A DNA stretch of 64,000 bases, from assembly GCA_964561105.1 (NCBI GenBank), contig CAZLOH010000003.1, positions 1 to 64,000 of the forward strand, written 5' to 3'. The notes beneath the pieces are model-generated. The model was not told the DNA's origin and did no database searches. It worked only from the letters and a program-made list of their open reading frames with translations. Both the position numbers and the translations under genes were made by a program. Source of the stretch: JADLHS01 sp964561105. Its GTDB lineage: Bacteria > Verrucomicrobiota > Verrucomicrobiia > Limisphaerales > JADLHS01. Positions within the stretch are counted from its first letter, which is position 1, and every line of letters starts with the position of its first letter. Of the stretch, positions 16,554 to 25,546 are shown piece after piece.

Positions 16554-18776
16554 TCAGCGTTTGCTTAACACTGGTGGCGGCGTGCGATGGAGCAAGGAGA
16601 CATAATCCGCCAGGATGCGCTCGGCTTCGGTCAGAATCACGTCGCGCGCCGGGGCATTGTCCGCGCCGTCATCGGCGGCGTCAGCGTCGTCAGCCGGCAT
16701 TTTCGTGGTGGCGGTGACAGTCGCGGAATTGGTGTAGGTCACAGGCGGAGGCAGACCGGGCAACTCCGCGTTCTGGAGGGTGAGGTTGTAGGTGGTGGGC
16801 GCGGTGGCTTGAAGCGCCTGATCCTCCTTCGCGATTGCCTGTTGCCGCGCCTTGGCCTGGGCCATTTCCTGTCGCCGCTCGGCTTCGTTCAGCGAAACCG
16901 TTTTGGTCGTCAGGCTCTTTCGGAGCCGGGCGAGGTCCTCACTCAGGTACGTAAAATCCTTTTCTCTGGCCACCCGCCGCGCCGAGTCCGCGCGCAACGC
17001 GGTCAGATACGGCTGCACGCGATCCAGCGGTTCGTAATCCGCCGCCGGCGCCGTGTCCCACGGCAGCGGGTCTTTCATGGCCGATTCGCTCACATCACTC
17101 ACATCGCTGGGCGACGGCAGCACGATGTCGGAGGCGACGCCCTTGAGCTGCGTCGAAGCGCCGCTGGGCCGGTAGAATTTGCGGATCGTGACCTTGAGCG
17201 CGCCGGGATCGTAGGCGTAAGCCAGATCGCTGCGATCCATCAGGGGCGCCAACGGCAGGATGCTTTGCACCGTGCCTTTCCCAAACGTCGAGGTATCGCC
17301 CACCACCACCGCGCGGCCGTAATCTTGGAGCGCGCCGGCGACAATCTCCGAGGCCGACGCGCTGTAACGGCTGGTCAGCACAATCAAAGGGCCGTCGTAC
17401 TGCACGCGCGCATCCGTGTCCGAACCCACTTCGAGATCGCCCGCCGGACCGCGCGTCTGCACCACCGGCCCCTGGCGGATGAACAGGCCGGTGAGGTTGA
17501 TGGCCTCTTCGAGCGAGCCGCCGCCATTCCGTCGTAGATCGAGGATCACCCCGCGCACGTGTTCCGCCTTCAACTTGGCGAGCAGCTCCGCGACATCCGC
17601 CGTGGCGCTGCGATGACTGTTGCCCCGTTCGCCGTCCATGCCCGCGTAAAACGACGGCAGATCAATGACGCCCAGGCGCAACGTGTGATCCGGGCTGGTG
17701 GGCAAATCCACGATGCGCGCCTTGGCCTGCTGATCGGCCAGTTTGACCTCATCCCGCACCAACGTGATGGTTTTGTGAACGGAATCGTCGGCGGCGCTGG
17801 CCGGAATCAGGGTCAGCCGCACCACGGAACCTTTCGGGCCGCGGATCAATTCCACCGCGCGCGCCAGCGGCATGTTCACCACGTCCACGGGCGACTGGCC
17901 ACCTTGCGCCACCGCGATGATGCGGTCGCCGGGCTTGAGCAATCCACTGCGGGCCGCCGGGCCGCCGGGTACCAGGTCATGGATCTTGCAATAACCATCC
18001 TCGCTCTGGAGCGTTGCGCCGATGCCGAACAACGAGAGATTCATCGCGATGGAAAAACTGTCCAACTGTTCGTGCCCGAGATAATCCGAGTGGGGATCAT
18101 ACACGTGCGCCAGCGCATCCAGATAGATTTCCAACACTTCGTCCCGGCTCAATTCTCCCATCGTGCGCGAGAGCTGTCCGTAACGGTGCTCCAGCGTTTT
18201 CGCAATTTCGGCGGGCGTCTTGTCGTTGAGCTTCTCCTGCAAATACTCGGCGCGCAGTTGTTGCCGCCACAACGCCTGCGCCGCCGTCCGGTCGGCAGGC
18301 CAGGGCGCGTTCGCGCGGTCGTAGTGGTAAACATCGTGTCCGGTGAAATCAAATTTCGCGGTTTGCAATTCATTGGTGACGTACGCCGCGCGTTGGCCGA
18401 GGCGTTCCAGGTAGCGCGCAAAGATGACCCGTGCCGGACGGGTGTCACCCTGGCGCCGGGTGGCGCGGGCCAGTCCATCGCGATAAGCGTCAAATTCGTC
18501 CACGTCGGATTGCCGGAACAGGACGTGCGCCGGATCGAGCGCGTCGAGGTAGCGATCCAGAAACTTGCCGGCCAGTTCGTGGTCGAGCGGATGATGGGCG
18601 AATTGCGAGTGCTCCAGGAGACTCGTGGTCATCCCGGTGATGTTGGCCTCGGTCTCGCTCACGGTGGCCGGAGTGGCGGGGCGTCGGTCCAAACCCGAGG
18701 CGGTCAATCCAATGGCCAGGACCAGCGCGATCAGCGGGGCAAAGATTTTCAATTTCATAAGCTGGTTTGGTTTCAT
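16554..18776 (-). CDS. Carboxy-terminal (tail-specific) processing protease, Prc/S41 family
   Basis: A periplasmic serine protease of 740 residues that trims or degrades proteins from the C-terminus. It has a signal peptide (about 8-27), the long helical N-terminal Prc domain, a PDZ domain (about 245-325, GIGATLQSEDGYCKIHDLVP and PGDRIIAVAQ), and the S41 catalytic core: NGGGSLEEAINLTG, the Ser in RYSASASEIVAG (about 474) and Lys in TFGKGTVQS (about 500). Domain order and length match E. coli Prc. A clear paralogue is at 51376-53772. It stands alone in its stretch. Confidence 0.95.
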   Translation of the reverse strand: MKPNQLMKLKIFAPLIALVLAIGLTASGLDRRPATPATVSETEANITGMTTSLLEHSQFAHHPLDHELAGKFLDRYLDALDPAHVLFRQSDVDEFDAYRDGLARATRRQGDTRPARVIFARYLERLGQRAAYVTNELQTAKFDFTGHDVYHYDRANAPWPADRTAAQALWRQQLRAEYLQEKLNDKTPAEIAKTLEHRYGQLSRTMGELSRDEVLEIYLDALAHVYDPHSDYLGHEQLDSFSIAMNLSLFGIGATLQSEDGYCKIHDLVPGGPAARSGLLKPGDRIIAVAQGGQSPVDVVNMPLARAVELIRGPKGSVVRLTLIPASAADDSVHKTITLVRDEVKLADQQAKARIVDLPTSPDHTLRLGVIDLPSFYAGMDGERGNSHRSATADVAELLAKLKAEHVRGVILDLRRNGGGSLEEAINLTGLFIRQGPVVQTRGPAGDLEVGSDTDARVQYDGPLIVLTSRYSASASEIVAGALQDYGRAVVVGDTSTFGKGTVQSILPLAPLMDRSDLAYAYDPGALKVTIRKFYRPSGASTQLKGVASDIVLPSPSDVSDVSESAMKDPLPWDTAPAADYEPLDRVQPYLTALRADSARRVAREKDFTYLSEDLARLRKSLTTKTVSLNEAERRQEMAQAKARQQAIAKEDQALQATAPTTYNLTLQNAELPGLPPPVTYTNSATVTATTKMPADDADAADDGADNAPARDVILTEAERILADYVSLLHRTPPPVLSKR

Positions 18777-18990
18777 TTGTCACGGTTCGTGACTTCGCCG
18801 GCCGGCTTGCTGCACCGAGACGGACGAATCACTTGCGGCGAACCTACTCCGCCAAGATTGCCGATTCCTTTCGCGAACATTACAAATGTGAAAGCTTGCA
18901 TCCGCCGGGAATTTCGCCTCAGCGCGAGCAACCCGGAATCCAAAGCGATTATCCGTGCCGGCGGCGCGTCCTGAAGGAACACGGCAGGTT
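18777..18990. other. Gap upstream of the Prc gene, nothing recognised
   Basis: The roughly 210 bp between the Prc start and the small membrane-protein frame hold no gene or repeat I can support. The Prc promoter should lie here, but I could not single out convincing -35 and -10 boxes. Confidence 0.4.
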
Positions 18991-19221
18991 TCATGTTGTC
19001 AGCTTCCGCCGTCGGAGGCGCGTTGATTCAGATTTTGGCGTCGTCAGCCGCTCCCGGGAGAACGGCCAGTGAACCACACGGGCGCAAACGAACAGGACGC
19101 CCAAGCCAGCCACAAAGAGCGGGTAGAGCAATGCGTCGAACTGGTCGCGCCGCGTCGTTTCCAGCGCTCCCGGCTCCTCGAAGGCCCGTTCGGGGATCAT
19201 CACACCAGTTGCACTCTTCAT
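18991..19221 (-). CDS. Small membrane protein next to response regulator
   Basis: A 76-residue frame with one hydrophobic segment (about residues 30-50, ALLYPLFVAGLGVLFVCARV) preceded by an acidic/basic lead and followed by a strongly basic tail (RRRKL). It begins 12 bp after the stop of the receiver-domain gene at 19234 on the same strand, which supports translation as part of that operon. No family recognised. Confidence 0.45.
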   Translation of the reverse strand: MKSATGVMIPERAFEEPGALETTRRDQFDALLYPLFVAGLGVLFVCARVVHWPFSRERLTTPKSESTRLRRRKLTT

Positions 19222-19233
19222 AACAAAAAAACT

Positions 19234-19758
19234 TCACGGCTGGTCGGCGCGTTGATTTCCCTGGCCTGCCGCCGCCCGGTAATGAAAATCCGTTTTCTTG
19301 CCGGCCAGACGCGCCAGACATTTCTCCGCGGATTCCGCCAGCAGTTTTTTCATCGTTTGCAACAGCGCCGGGATGTCCATCGGCTTCTCCAACAACGCGC
19401 CCACACCCGCGTTGAGCGCCGTAAAGAGCTGGTTCGGCCGCGCGGTGATGACGACGATGGGCAGGAGCGGATGCCGGCGGGTGAGTTGCTCGAACGTGTC
19501 CCAGCCATTCTTGACCGGCATGTTCAGATCGAGCAACACCAGGTCCACCGACGCGTCCTCCACCAGGTCAAGCGCGCGTTGTCCGTTTTCGGCGGCAATG
19601 ACGAAGTAACCCTCGCTCAGCAGCACTTCTTTCAAGGAGTCGCGCACGACGGGATCGTCGTCCGCCAAAAGAATCCGGCCGGCGACCGGCGGACTTTCCG
19701 GCGACGGACTGGCCGATGGAGACGCGGAAGTTTTCTGATTGGTTTTGGATGATTTCAT
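19234..19758 (-). CDS. Stand-alone response regulator (receiver domain)
   Basis: A 174-residue protein with one CheY-like receiver domain (about 27-140) between a Ser/Pro-rich lead and a short basic tail. The acidic pocket is in LADDDPVV, the phospho-acceptor is Asp77 in LLDLNMP, the Thr of VVITARPN and Lys125 in LLEKPMD complete the active site. There is no output domain, so it must act by binding another protein. It is closely similar to the next receiver protein upstream (19910-20659), sharing LLDLNMP, the ITARPNQ stretch and the EKP-x-x-IP-x-L end, which indicates tandem duplication. Confidence 0.92.
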   Translation of the reverse strand: MKSSKTNQKTSASPSASPSPESPPVAGRILLADDDPVVRDSLKEVLLSEGYFVIAAENGQRALDLVEDASVDLVLLDLNMPVKNGWDTFEQLTRRHPLLPIVVITARPNQLFTALNAGVGALLEKPMDIPALLQTMKKLLAESAEKCLARLAGKKTDFHYRAAAGQGNQRADQP

Positions 19759-19909
19759 GTTTGCGACGAAGGAAGTTGTCGTTGGAGCGGCGGAGGCGAG
19801 GCGATTTTTCCCAACTCAAGGATGACGCGTTTTGAACTCCTGAACCGGAGAGCGACTGGCGGGTCGGCATTCATTTGTGTGATCACAGCGTCCAATAATT
19901 CGAGCCGGG

Positions 19910-20659
19910 TCAGGGCGTCGGGCTGACGAGCAGTTGGGTGACAAAGCCCTTGCGGGCGAAACGTCGCACCTGGCGTTGATCTCCCTCGCTGGTCAACTGG
20001 TTGATGGCGCGCATCAGGACGGGGATGTTCAAGGGCTTCTCCATGAACGCATCCACCCCCAGTTGCACGGCCTTCTGGTATTGGTTGGGCCGGGCCGTGA
20101 TGACGATGACCGGCAACAGCGGCGTGACTCGATCCAACTGACTGAAGGCAGTCCAGCCATCCCAATGCGGCATGTTCAGATCGAGCAACACCAAGTCCGG
20201 CTCGTGTTCGATGGCCCGGGTGACGGCTTCGATGCCGTTCCGCGCTTCATCCACGACGAAGCCCTCCGATTCCAGCACAGCGGCCAGACTGCCACGCACC
20301 GACGCATCGTCATCGGCAATCAGGATGCGATTGTGAACCGACTGCGCCGGCTGCGGCTGCGGAGCGGCAACGGACGAAGACTGGTTGGAGAGCGAGGGGT
20401 CCGGCTCGGTATGAGCGCACCAGGCTCGTTCCTCCGTCAAGCCGGTGAACGCTCCGGCGCGAAGTCCCCGGCCACCCGCAAGCGGAATAATAAAACCAGC
20501 CTCGTTGGTGGTGTTGCTGGTTTCCGCCGGCTCCCATCTTCGACGGGCATCGTCCAATCGTCCCCGCCTTTCCATTTCGGTGGGCGGGTTGATCCAATGT
20601 CGGCGGCGGAAGGGTTCAAATTTGCAGTGCGATTCGGATTGCACGACGGGCATTTTCAT
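19910..20659 (-). CDS. Stand-alone response regulator with long N-terminal extension
   Basis: A protein of about 249 residues whose receiver domain occupies the second half: IADDDASV, phospho-acceptor Asp in LVLLDLNMPHWDGW (about 160), VIVITARPNQ and FMEKPLNIP. The first 105 residues are low in structure, with a Ser/Pro/Gln stretch (SSSVAAPQPQPAQS) directly before the receiver. A GTG at 20665 is an alternative start and shorter starts are possible, so the extension could be partly untranslated. No DNA-binding domain follows. Paralogue of the 19234-19758 protein. Confidence 0.88.
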   Translation of the reverse strand: MKMPVVQSESHCKFEPFRRRHWINPPTEMERRGRLDDARRRWEPAETSNTTNEAGFIIPLAGGRGLRAGAFTGLTEERAWCAHTEPDPSLSNQSSSVAAPQPQPAQSVHNRILIADDDASVRGSLAAVLESEGFVVDEARNGIEAVTRAIEHEPDLVLLDLNMPHWDGWTAFSQLDRVTPLLPVIVITARPNQYQKAVQLGVDAFMEKPLNIPVLMRAINQLTSEGDQRQVRRFARKGFVTQLLVSPTP

Positions 20660-20693
20660 AGGCACGACTCGGTGGGTAGGGTTGACTCATTGA

Positions 20694-21194
20694 TTACCGG
20701 CTAGAATTGGGTTGCGTAAAATCTCCTCCCGCCGCCGGAGCAGATTCGACCGCTAGGTGTAGGGCACCCTGAACCGTCTTCAACAGTTCCGAGAGTTCAA
20801 ACGGCTTCGGCAGCACTGCGGCGATCTGCAACTCCGGGTCCGTCTGGCTTGCGTTCACGGAAAATGCGCCGGAAGCCACAATGACGGGGAGACTCATGCC
20901 TTCGCGCCGCATCCGTTCGATGAGCTTGAGGCCCTTGAGCCGCGGCATATCATTGTCGGTCAGCAGCAGATCGTAATGCTCGTGATGCAGTTCGGTCCAC
21001 GCTTGCTCGCCATCGGCAGTGGTGCTGACGTCGTAGCCATCACCGGTCAACGCCAGAGTAACCAGGTCACGGGTGCATTCGTCATCATCCGCGATGAGAA
21101 TCCGGCGCGTGTGATCCAGCGCCGGCCACAACTGCGAACTTACCGCACCCGGCCCACTCCGGGCCGGAGCCGCTGATGTATTTGGTAGCTTCAT
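20694..21194 (-). CDS. Stand-alone response regulator (receiver domain)
   Basis: From the start at 21194 (MKLPNTSAAPARSG) this is a 166-residue receiver protein: ILIADDDECTRDL, Asp80 in LLLTDNDMPRLKGLKL, the small residues of VIVASGAFSV, and Lys in AVLPKPFELSELL. The frame stays open up to 21383, but the extra residues look unlike protein. It is more distant from the other two receivers (LTDNDMP instead of LLDLNMP). The gene is divergent from the histidine kinase at 21556, leaving a 360-bp gap for shared control. Confidence 0.9.
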   Translation of the reverse strand: MKLPNTSAAPARSGPGAVSSQLWPALDHTRRILIADDDECTRDLVTLALTGDGYDVSTTADGEQAWTELHHEHYDLLLTDNDMPRLKGLKLIERMRREGMSLPVIVASGAFSVNASQTDPELQIAAVLPKPFELSELLKTVQGALHLAVESAPAAGGDFTQPNSSR

Positions 21195-21555
21195 ATCGTT
21201 GTTCCACTTGTTCTTGCCAACTTCGCCGTTCAGTCGTTGCTTCGTCATTCCGAGAGAACGGTTGCACCGAATGTGCCACGCGCTGCGACTGTTGATTTGC
21301 AGAGTCTTGAACCCATGAATGAGGAAACCGCAACGCCAGCCGGATAAGTGACTTGCCATGTCAGCGATAAGCGGTTGACCCACCTTCCCGCCGGGCGCTC
21401 ACGATTCGAGCCGGCAGTCTCGATTTTCTGGCTGTTGCAAACGATCGTTTCTGCCACCCTCCCGGGCATGGCACTTGCAAAGTCGTCAGGCGCACATTTG
21501 CCAGTCAACCGCACGCCGCTATGATGATGAAACCGCCTCCGCGATCGGAGTCCGC
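21195..21555. other. Divergent intergenic region of the signalling cluster
   Basis: The 361 bp between the outward-reading receiver gene and the histidine kinase contain no supported gene. Both promoters should lie here. I found no clear palindrome or sigma54-type -24/-12 pair. Confidence 0.4.
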
Positions 21556-22788
21556 ATGAAACGAATCCTCGCCGCCTTGATGCGAATACCCAAACCTTGG
21601 ACCACCTGTTTCGCGCTGGTGTTGGCGGCGCTGGTGGGTTGGCTGGATTACGTTACCGGGTTGGAGCTGGATGTAACCGGCTTCTACCTCATCCCGATTT
21701 CCTGGGCCAGTTGGGCGGCGGGACGCAATTCCGGGTTGCTCCTGGCGCTGGCTTCCGCCGGGTTTTCCACCGTAGCCCGGATCGCGTTCAATGCAGCGCC
21801 AGGGGGTCCCGCGCATCCGGCGATTCCCTTCTGGAACGCGGTGATGTTGTTGTTGGTATTTGCCGTGGCCGCCTATTCAATCGCCGCCGCCACGAGCGCA
21901 TATCGCTCCCTGGCCGACGCCCAGGCACAGTTGCGGAAAGCCAACGAAGGCCTGGAGGAAACCGTGCAGCAGCGGACGTTGGCATTGCGGTCCGAAATCG
22001 CCGAGCGGCAACGCTTGGAGGCGGCCCAACGCCAGGCCGAACGGCTGCTCGAACGCCAGGAAAAACTGGCCGTGCTCGGCACGCTGACCGCCGGCATCGC
22101 GCATGAGATTCGCAATCCGCTCACTTCCTTGAAAGCCCGGCTCTACACCTTGGAAAAACATCTCCACGCCCTGCCCGCCGCCCGCAAGGACACCGACATC
22201 ATCAATGCCGAGATTTCCCGCCTCGAACGCATTGTGTCGGATGCCTTGAGTTTCGCCCGACCGGCCGATCCCCGGCTGGTATCCATCGCCACCGACACGT
22301 TGCTCCGGGAGGTTCGCGACCTGATGGCCAGCAGCCTGGAAAATCGGGCCGTGCAACTGGTGGTGGAGGCGAACTCAGGATTATTTGTCCGCGCGGATGG
22401 CGGTCACCTGAAACAGGTGCTCATCAATCTCATCCAGAATGCCGCCGACGCCGTGGAGGGTCGCGGCACCGTCACGCTCCGAACGCGCGCGCTCCGAGCC
22501 GTGTTGGGGGGACACGAAACCGACGCGGTGGTCCTCGAAGTGAGCGACACCGGCAAGGGGATCCCGCCCGAAATCGAAAAGCGCCTGTTCGACCCGTTCT
22601 ACAGCACCAAAGAAACCGGCACGGGCCTTGGACTGCCCATCGCCCTGCGCATCATCGAAAAGCATGGCGGCAGCATCGAATACCAAACCCAACCCGGCCA
22701 CGGCACGACCTTCAGCGTTGTCTTGCCGCGTAACAGTCAGCACACTGCGGCCCGTGCAGACGAATCAGCCACCACGGAAAGCGTTTGA
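21556..22788 (+). CDS. Membrane sensor histidine kinase (NtrB-like)
   Basis: A 410-residue inner-membrane kinase. From the start at 21556 (MKRILAALMRIPKP) there are about three or four spans in the first 115 residues, with no large periplasmic domain, then a coiled segment (about 120-170), the phospho-acceptor His183 in AHEIRNPLTSLKARL, an N box in LINLIQNAADAVEG, and the G boxes VSDTGKGIPPEIEKR and GTGLGLPIALRIIEKHGG. The compact membrane part with short loops suggests that the signal is sensed in or at the membrane. The sigma54 regulator 87 bp downstream is the obvious partner. Confidence 0.93.
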   Translation: MKRILAALMRIPKPWTTCFALVLAALVGWLDYVTGLELDVTGFYLIPISWASWAAGRNSGLLLALASAGFSTVARIAFNAAPGGPAHPAIPFWNAVMLLLVFAVAAYSIAAATSAYRSLADAQAQLRKANEGLEETVQQRTLALRSEIAERQRLEAAQRQAERLLERQEKLAVLGTLTAGIAHEIRNPLTSLKARLYTLEKHLHALPAARKDTDIINAEISRLERIVSDALSFARPADPRLVSIATDTLLREVRDLMASSLENRAVQLVVEANSGLFVRADGGHLKQVLINLIQNAADAVEGRGTVTLRTRALRAVLGGHETDAVVLEVSDTGKGIPPEIEKRLFDPFYSTKETGTGLGLPIALRIIEKHGGSIEYQTQPGHGTTFSVVLPRNSQHTAARADESATTESV

Positions 22789-22875
22789 GCCAACGTCCGT
22801 TCCCAGGTTAATTGCCGTCCACTCGATTCACGCCCGCGCCTGGTTCCAGCCCGACTCATCCCGGTAGCGCTCCCC

Positions 22876-24312
22876 ATGCCGCAGCCCGCCCACATCCTGC
22901 TCATTGAAGACGACGCCGGTCTGGCCGCGAACCTCCGCGATGTGCTCGCAGACGACGGCTTCCAAGTCACGCTGTGCCATCGCGGCGACGAAGGCATGCG
23001 GCGCGCGAATAACGACGAGTGCGATGTGGTATTGACCGACCTGCGCCTGCCGGGTCTCGGCGGGCTTGAATTGGTGAAGCAGTTGCACGAATCCCAGCCG
23101 CGCCTGCCGGTCGTGCTGATGACCGCGCACGGCACCATTGAAACGGCCATCGAAGCGACCAAGCTGGGCGCTTACGATTACCTGCAAAAACCATTCGAGA
23201 TGCCAAGCCTCCTCGGATTGCTCCACCAGGCCGTCGAAGCCAGCCGCCTCATGCGCGAGCCGGTGACGTTGCCAAACGCCCCGGTCGAGAGCCGCACGGC
23301 ACTCGTCGGCGTGAGCCGCGCCATGCAGGACGTGTGCAAGGAGATCGGCCGCGTGGCCGCCAAACCCGTGACGGTCCTGATCCGGGGTGAAACCGGAACT
23401 GGCAAGGAACTCGTGGCGCGCGCGATCTATCACCACAGCGCGCGCTCCAAGGCCCCGTTCATCGCGATCAATTGTGCGGCCGTCCCGGAGAACCTCCTCG
23501 AAAGCGAGCTGTTCGGCCACGAACGCGGCGCGTTCACCGGCGCGGACCAGCGGCGCATCGGTCGCTTCGAGCAGGCTCACCAAGGCACGCTCTTCCTGGA
23601 CGAAATCGGCGACCTCCCGCCCAACACACAGGTCAAACTCCTGCGCGTGCTTCAGCAACAGACCTTTCAACGCGTCGGCGGAACCGAGGTGATCTCCGTG
23701 GACGTGCGCGTCATCACCGCCACGCATCGTCATTTGGAAACGATGATTCAGGACGGGACTTTTCGCGCCGACCTGTTCCATCGCCTCAACGTGGTCTGGC
23801 TTCAGCTTCCACCGCTGCGCGAACGCCGCGAGGACATTCCCGTGCTGGTCGCGTATTTCCTGCGCAAATACGCCCGTGACTTTGGCGTGGAAAACCCGAC
23901 CATCGCGCCCGAGGCCGAAGCCGTGCTGCAAGCAGACTCGTGGCCGGGCAACGTCCGCGAACTGGAGAACGTGACCCGGCGACTGTTGCTCGCCGCCCGC
24001 GGGCTGGCCATTAACGCGGAGGCCGTCCGCCAAACCCTCGCCGCCCGTCAGACCGAAACCACTCTGGCGGGCAACTCCTTCAGCGCGTTCGCCGCCGACC
24101 TGCTCGCCCGGGCACAGGAAGGCGAACTGGCCGACGCCCATGCCCGCATGCTGGCCGAGGCGGAACGGGAAATTCTCACGCAAGCCATTACCCTCGCCGC
24201 AGGCAATCAGGCGAAAGCCGCGCGCTGGCTCGGATTGTCGCGTTTCACCTTGCGCGAAAAACTCAAGCAGCTCGGCTTGCATCCGGACTCCGCCGAAGCC
24301 GGCCCGGATTGA
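22876..24312 (+). CDS. Sigma54-dependent response regulator, NtrC family
   Basis: A 478-residue activator: receiver domain (about 5-120, phospho-acceptor Asp55 in VLTDLRLPG, Lys105 in LQKPFEMP), AAA+ domain with Walker A GETGTGKE (171-178), the sigma54-contact loop GAFTGA (218-223), Walker B GTLFLDEIGDLP (237-248), and a Fis-type helix-turn-helix at the C-terminus (NQAKAARWLGLSRFTLREKL). It should bind upstream sites and remodel sigma54 polymerase when phosphorylated by the kinase encoded just before it. The last codons abut a transposase fragment on the other strand, but the protein end looks normal. Confidence 0.95.
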   Translation: MPQPAHILLIEDDAGLAANLRDVLADDGFQVTLCHRGDEGMRRANNDECDVVLTDLRLPGLGGLELVKQLHESQPRLPVVLMTAHGTIETAIEATKLGAYDYLQKPFEMPSLLGLLHQAVEASRLMREPVTLPNAPVESRTALVGVSRAMQDVCKEIGRVAAKPVTVLIRGETGTGKELVARAIYHHSARSKAPFIAINCAAVPENLLESELFGHERGAFTGADQRRIGRFEQAHQGTLFLDEIGDLPPNTQVKLLRVLQQQTFQRVGGTEVISVDVRVITATHRHLETMIQDGTFRADLFHRLNVVWLQLPPLRERREDIPVLVAYFLRKYARDFGVENPTIAPEAEAVLQADSWPGNVRELENVTRRLLLAARGLAINAEAVRQTLAARQTETTLAGNSFSAFAADLLARAQEGELADAHARMLAEAEREILTQAITLAAGNQAKAARWLGLSRFTLREKLKQLGLHPDSAEAGPD

Positions 24313-24440
24313 ACCGCCTGCCGAACCTTGAACAGGTGCCAGAGGAGGCGCGCCAGTTTATGCGCCATCGCCGTGATCGTCTTGGGCGCGCCCAGTCGGG
24401 CCTTCCAGTACCGGTAGAGTTTCCCCAAGTGGTTCTGGAC
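24307..24440 (-). pseudogene. Fragment of an IS110-family transposase C-terminus
   Basis: On the minus strand one frame reads LGKLYRYWKARLGAPKTITA followed by MAHKLARLLWHLFKVRQAV. This matches the C-terminal end of IS110/IS116-type (Transposase_20) transposases, where a K-x-R-x-G-x-P-K-A/T-I-T-A...AHKLAR motif is conserved. A stop codon (tag) lies a few codons upstream in frame, so only about 40 residues remain. It is a dead remnant immediately after the NtrC gene. Confidence 0.65.
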
Positions 24441-25546
24441 CTGCTACGGGCTTTGCGCCGCCAGCCGCAATGCCCGAACTGCGATGACAAGGTTTTGTTG
24501 CATATGCAACAAAAGCTTGTCCAGCCGCGAATCGAGGTTCATGGAAGGGATAGGATGGGCGCGACGAGGCCACCCAGCCCAAGTGTCGGAACATCCCTTC
24601 GGGAAGGAGCGGGCAGCGGCAAGGCGCACCCACCACATTGTGAGCGGACATTTGCGGCTGGACGGTTTTGGTCGGGCGCAGTATGTAGGGCTTCATGGTG
24701 TTTGCTCGTTCGGTCGTTCCTGGTTGTCTGGGGCGCGCGTCCCACCACTGGTGGCTCAGCGTTCCGCAACCCACGCTCACACCGGAGAGCAGACACGGCA
24801 TTCGCCCGCAGTAAAAGCCATGCTGACCAGGCCACTCGACCACGTCAGCTAATCGAGTTGTTGCCCCGCCGCGACGGCGGGTGGTGTGCGAACCGCCGAA
24901 GGATCGGAAAGGACTGAAGGCGCGGAGGAAGCGTCGCCTTGTTTGAGAGTGTGATCGCGCCGAACGTCCAAGGTGGCATCGGGCGTGTGCGGGGCGTGGA
25001 GTGCTTCGCCAGTTTGGATGCGGGTTTGGTGGTTCGGTCGTTGCGACTTGGCGGCTTTGCGCCTTTGCGTTTCAATTTTTTTATCGCCAAGACGCCAAGA
25101 CGCAAAGGACGCAGCGAGGATTTGCGGTTTGAGCGCAGCAGGCGTTTCGATGCGGCCACTACCAGCAGAGATGTTTGACCGGGAGCTTTTGAGTTATGCC
25201 GATGTTGTGGCCTCCTGAGAAACCAGCCCTGCCGTCGTGGGCTTTCAGGGTTGTGACTCATGACCCCGATGCGCGGCGATTGTTGGAGGTCGCAGCCCTG
25301 CCTGAAGCTGTCGGCTGAGAGTTTGTGGAGACGAGCGCCTCACCCCGGCCCTTCCCCATTTTGCTGCGCCGACTCCGCAAAACGTGGAGAGGGAGAAATG
25401 TTCGCCACACCTTTGAATATACCAGCGACTGGATTTGCGACGCTCGCGTCCGAGCAAAAGGACATCGCCATTGCTGTTCCCTCTCCCTGGGGGAGAGGGT
25501 CAGGGTGAGGGGAAAGCGCGGCCCGGTGTTCGTCAGGTGCAATTAC
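24313..25546. other. Decayed intergenic region
   Basis: Over 1.2 kb without a supportable gene. It holds the transposase tail (to about 24440), a near-perfect 32-bp inverted repeat at 24488-24519, a GCAAAGACGC/GCGTCTTTGC repeat pair at about 25041-25110, and CCTCACCCC...CTCTCCC / GGGGAGAGGGTCAGGGTGAG arms between about 25341 and 25515. The open frames here overlap each other on both strands and lack family features. It looks like old insertion debris. Confidence 0.55.
24488..24519. repeat. Near-perfect 32-bp palindrome
   Basis: The centre 24493-24514 is a perfect 22-bp inverted repeat built around CATATG (half-site TTTTGTTGCAT). Extending outward, one unmatched position on each side is followed by matching CAAG and CTTG, giving a 32-bp palindrome with one mismatched pair. 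There is no loop, so it fits a protein-binding dyad better than a hairpin terminator, but no gene start lies close by. Confidence 0.7.

Noticed and set aside
24845..25261. A 138-residue minus-strand frame in the decayed region
   Set aside because: It is translated partly from the GCAAAGACGC repeat and is rich in Arg and Pro without structure.
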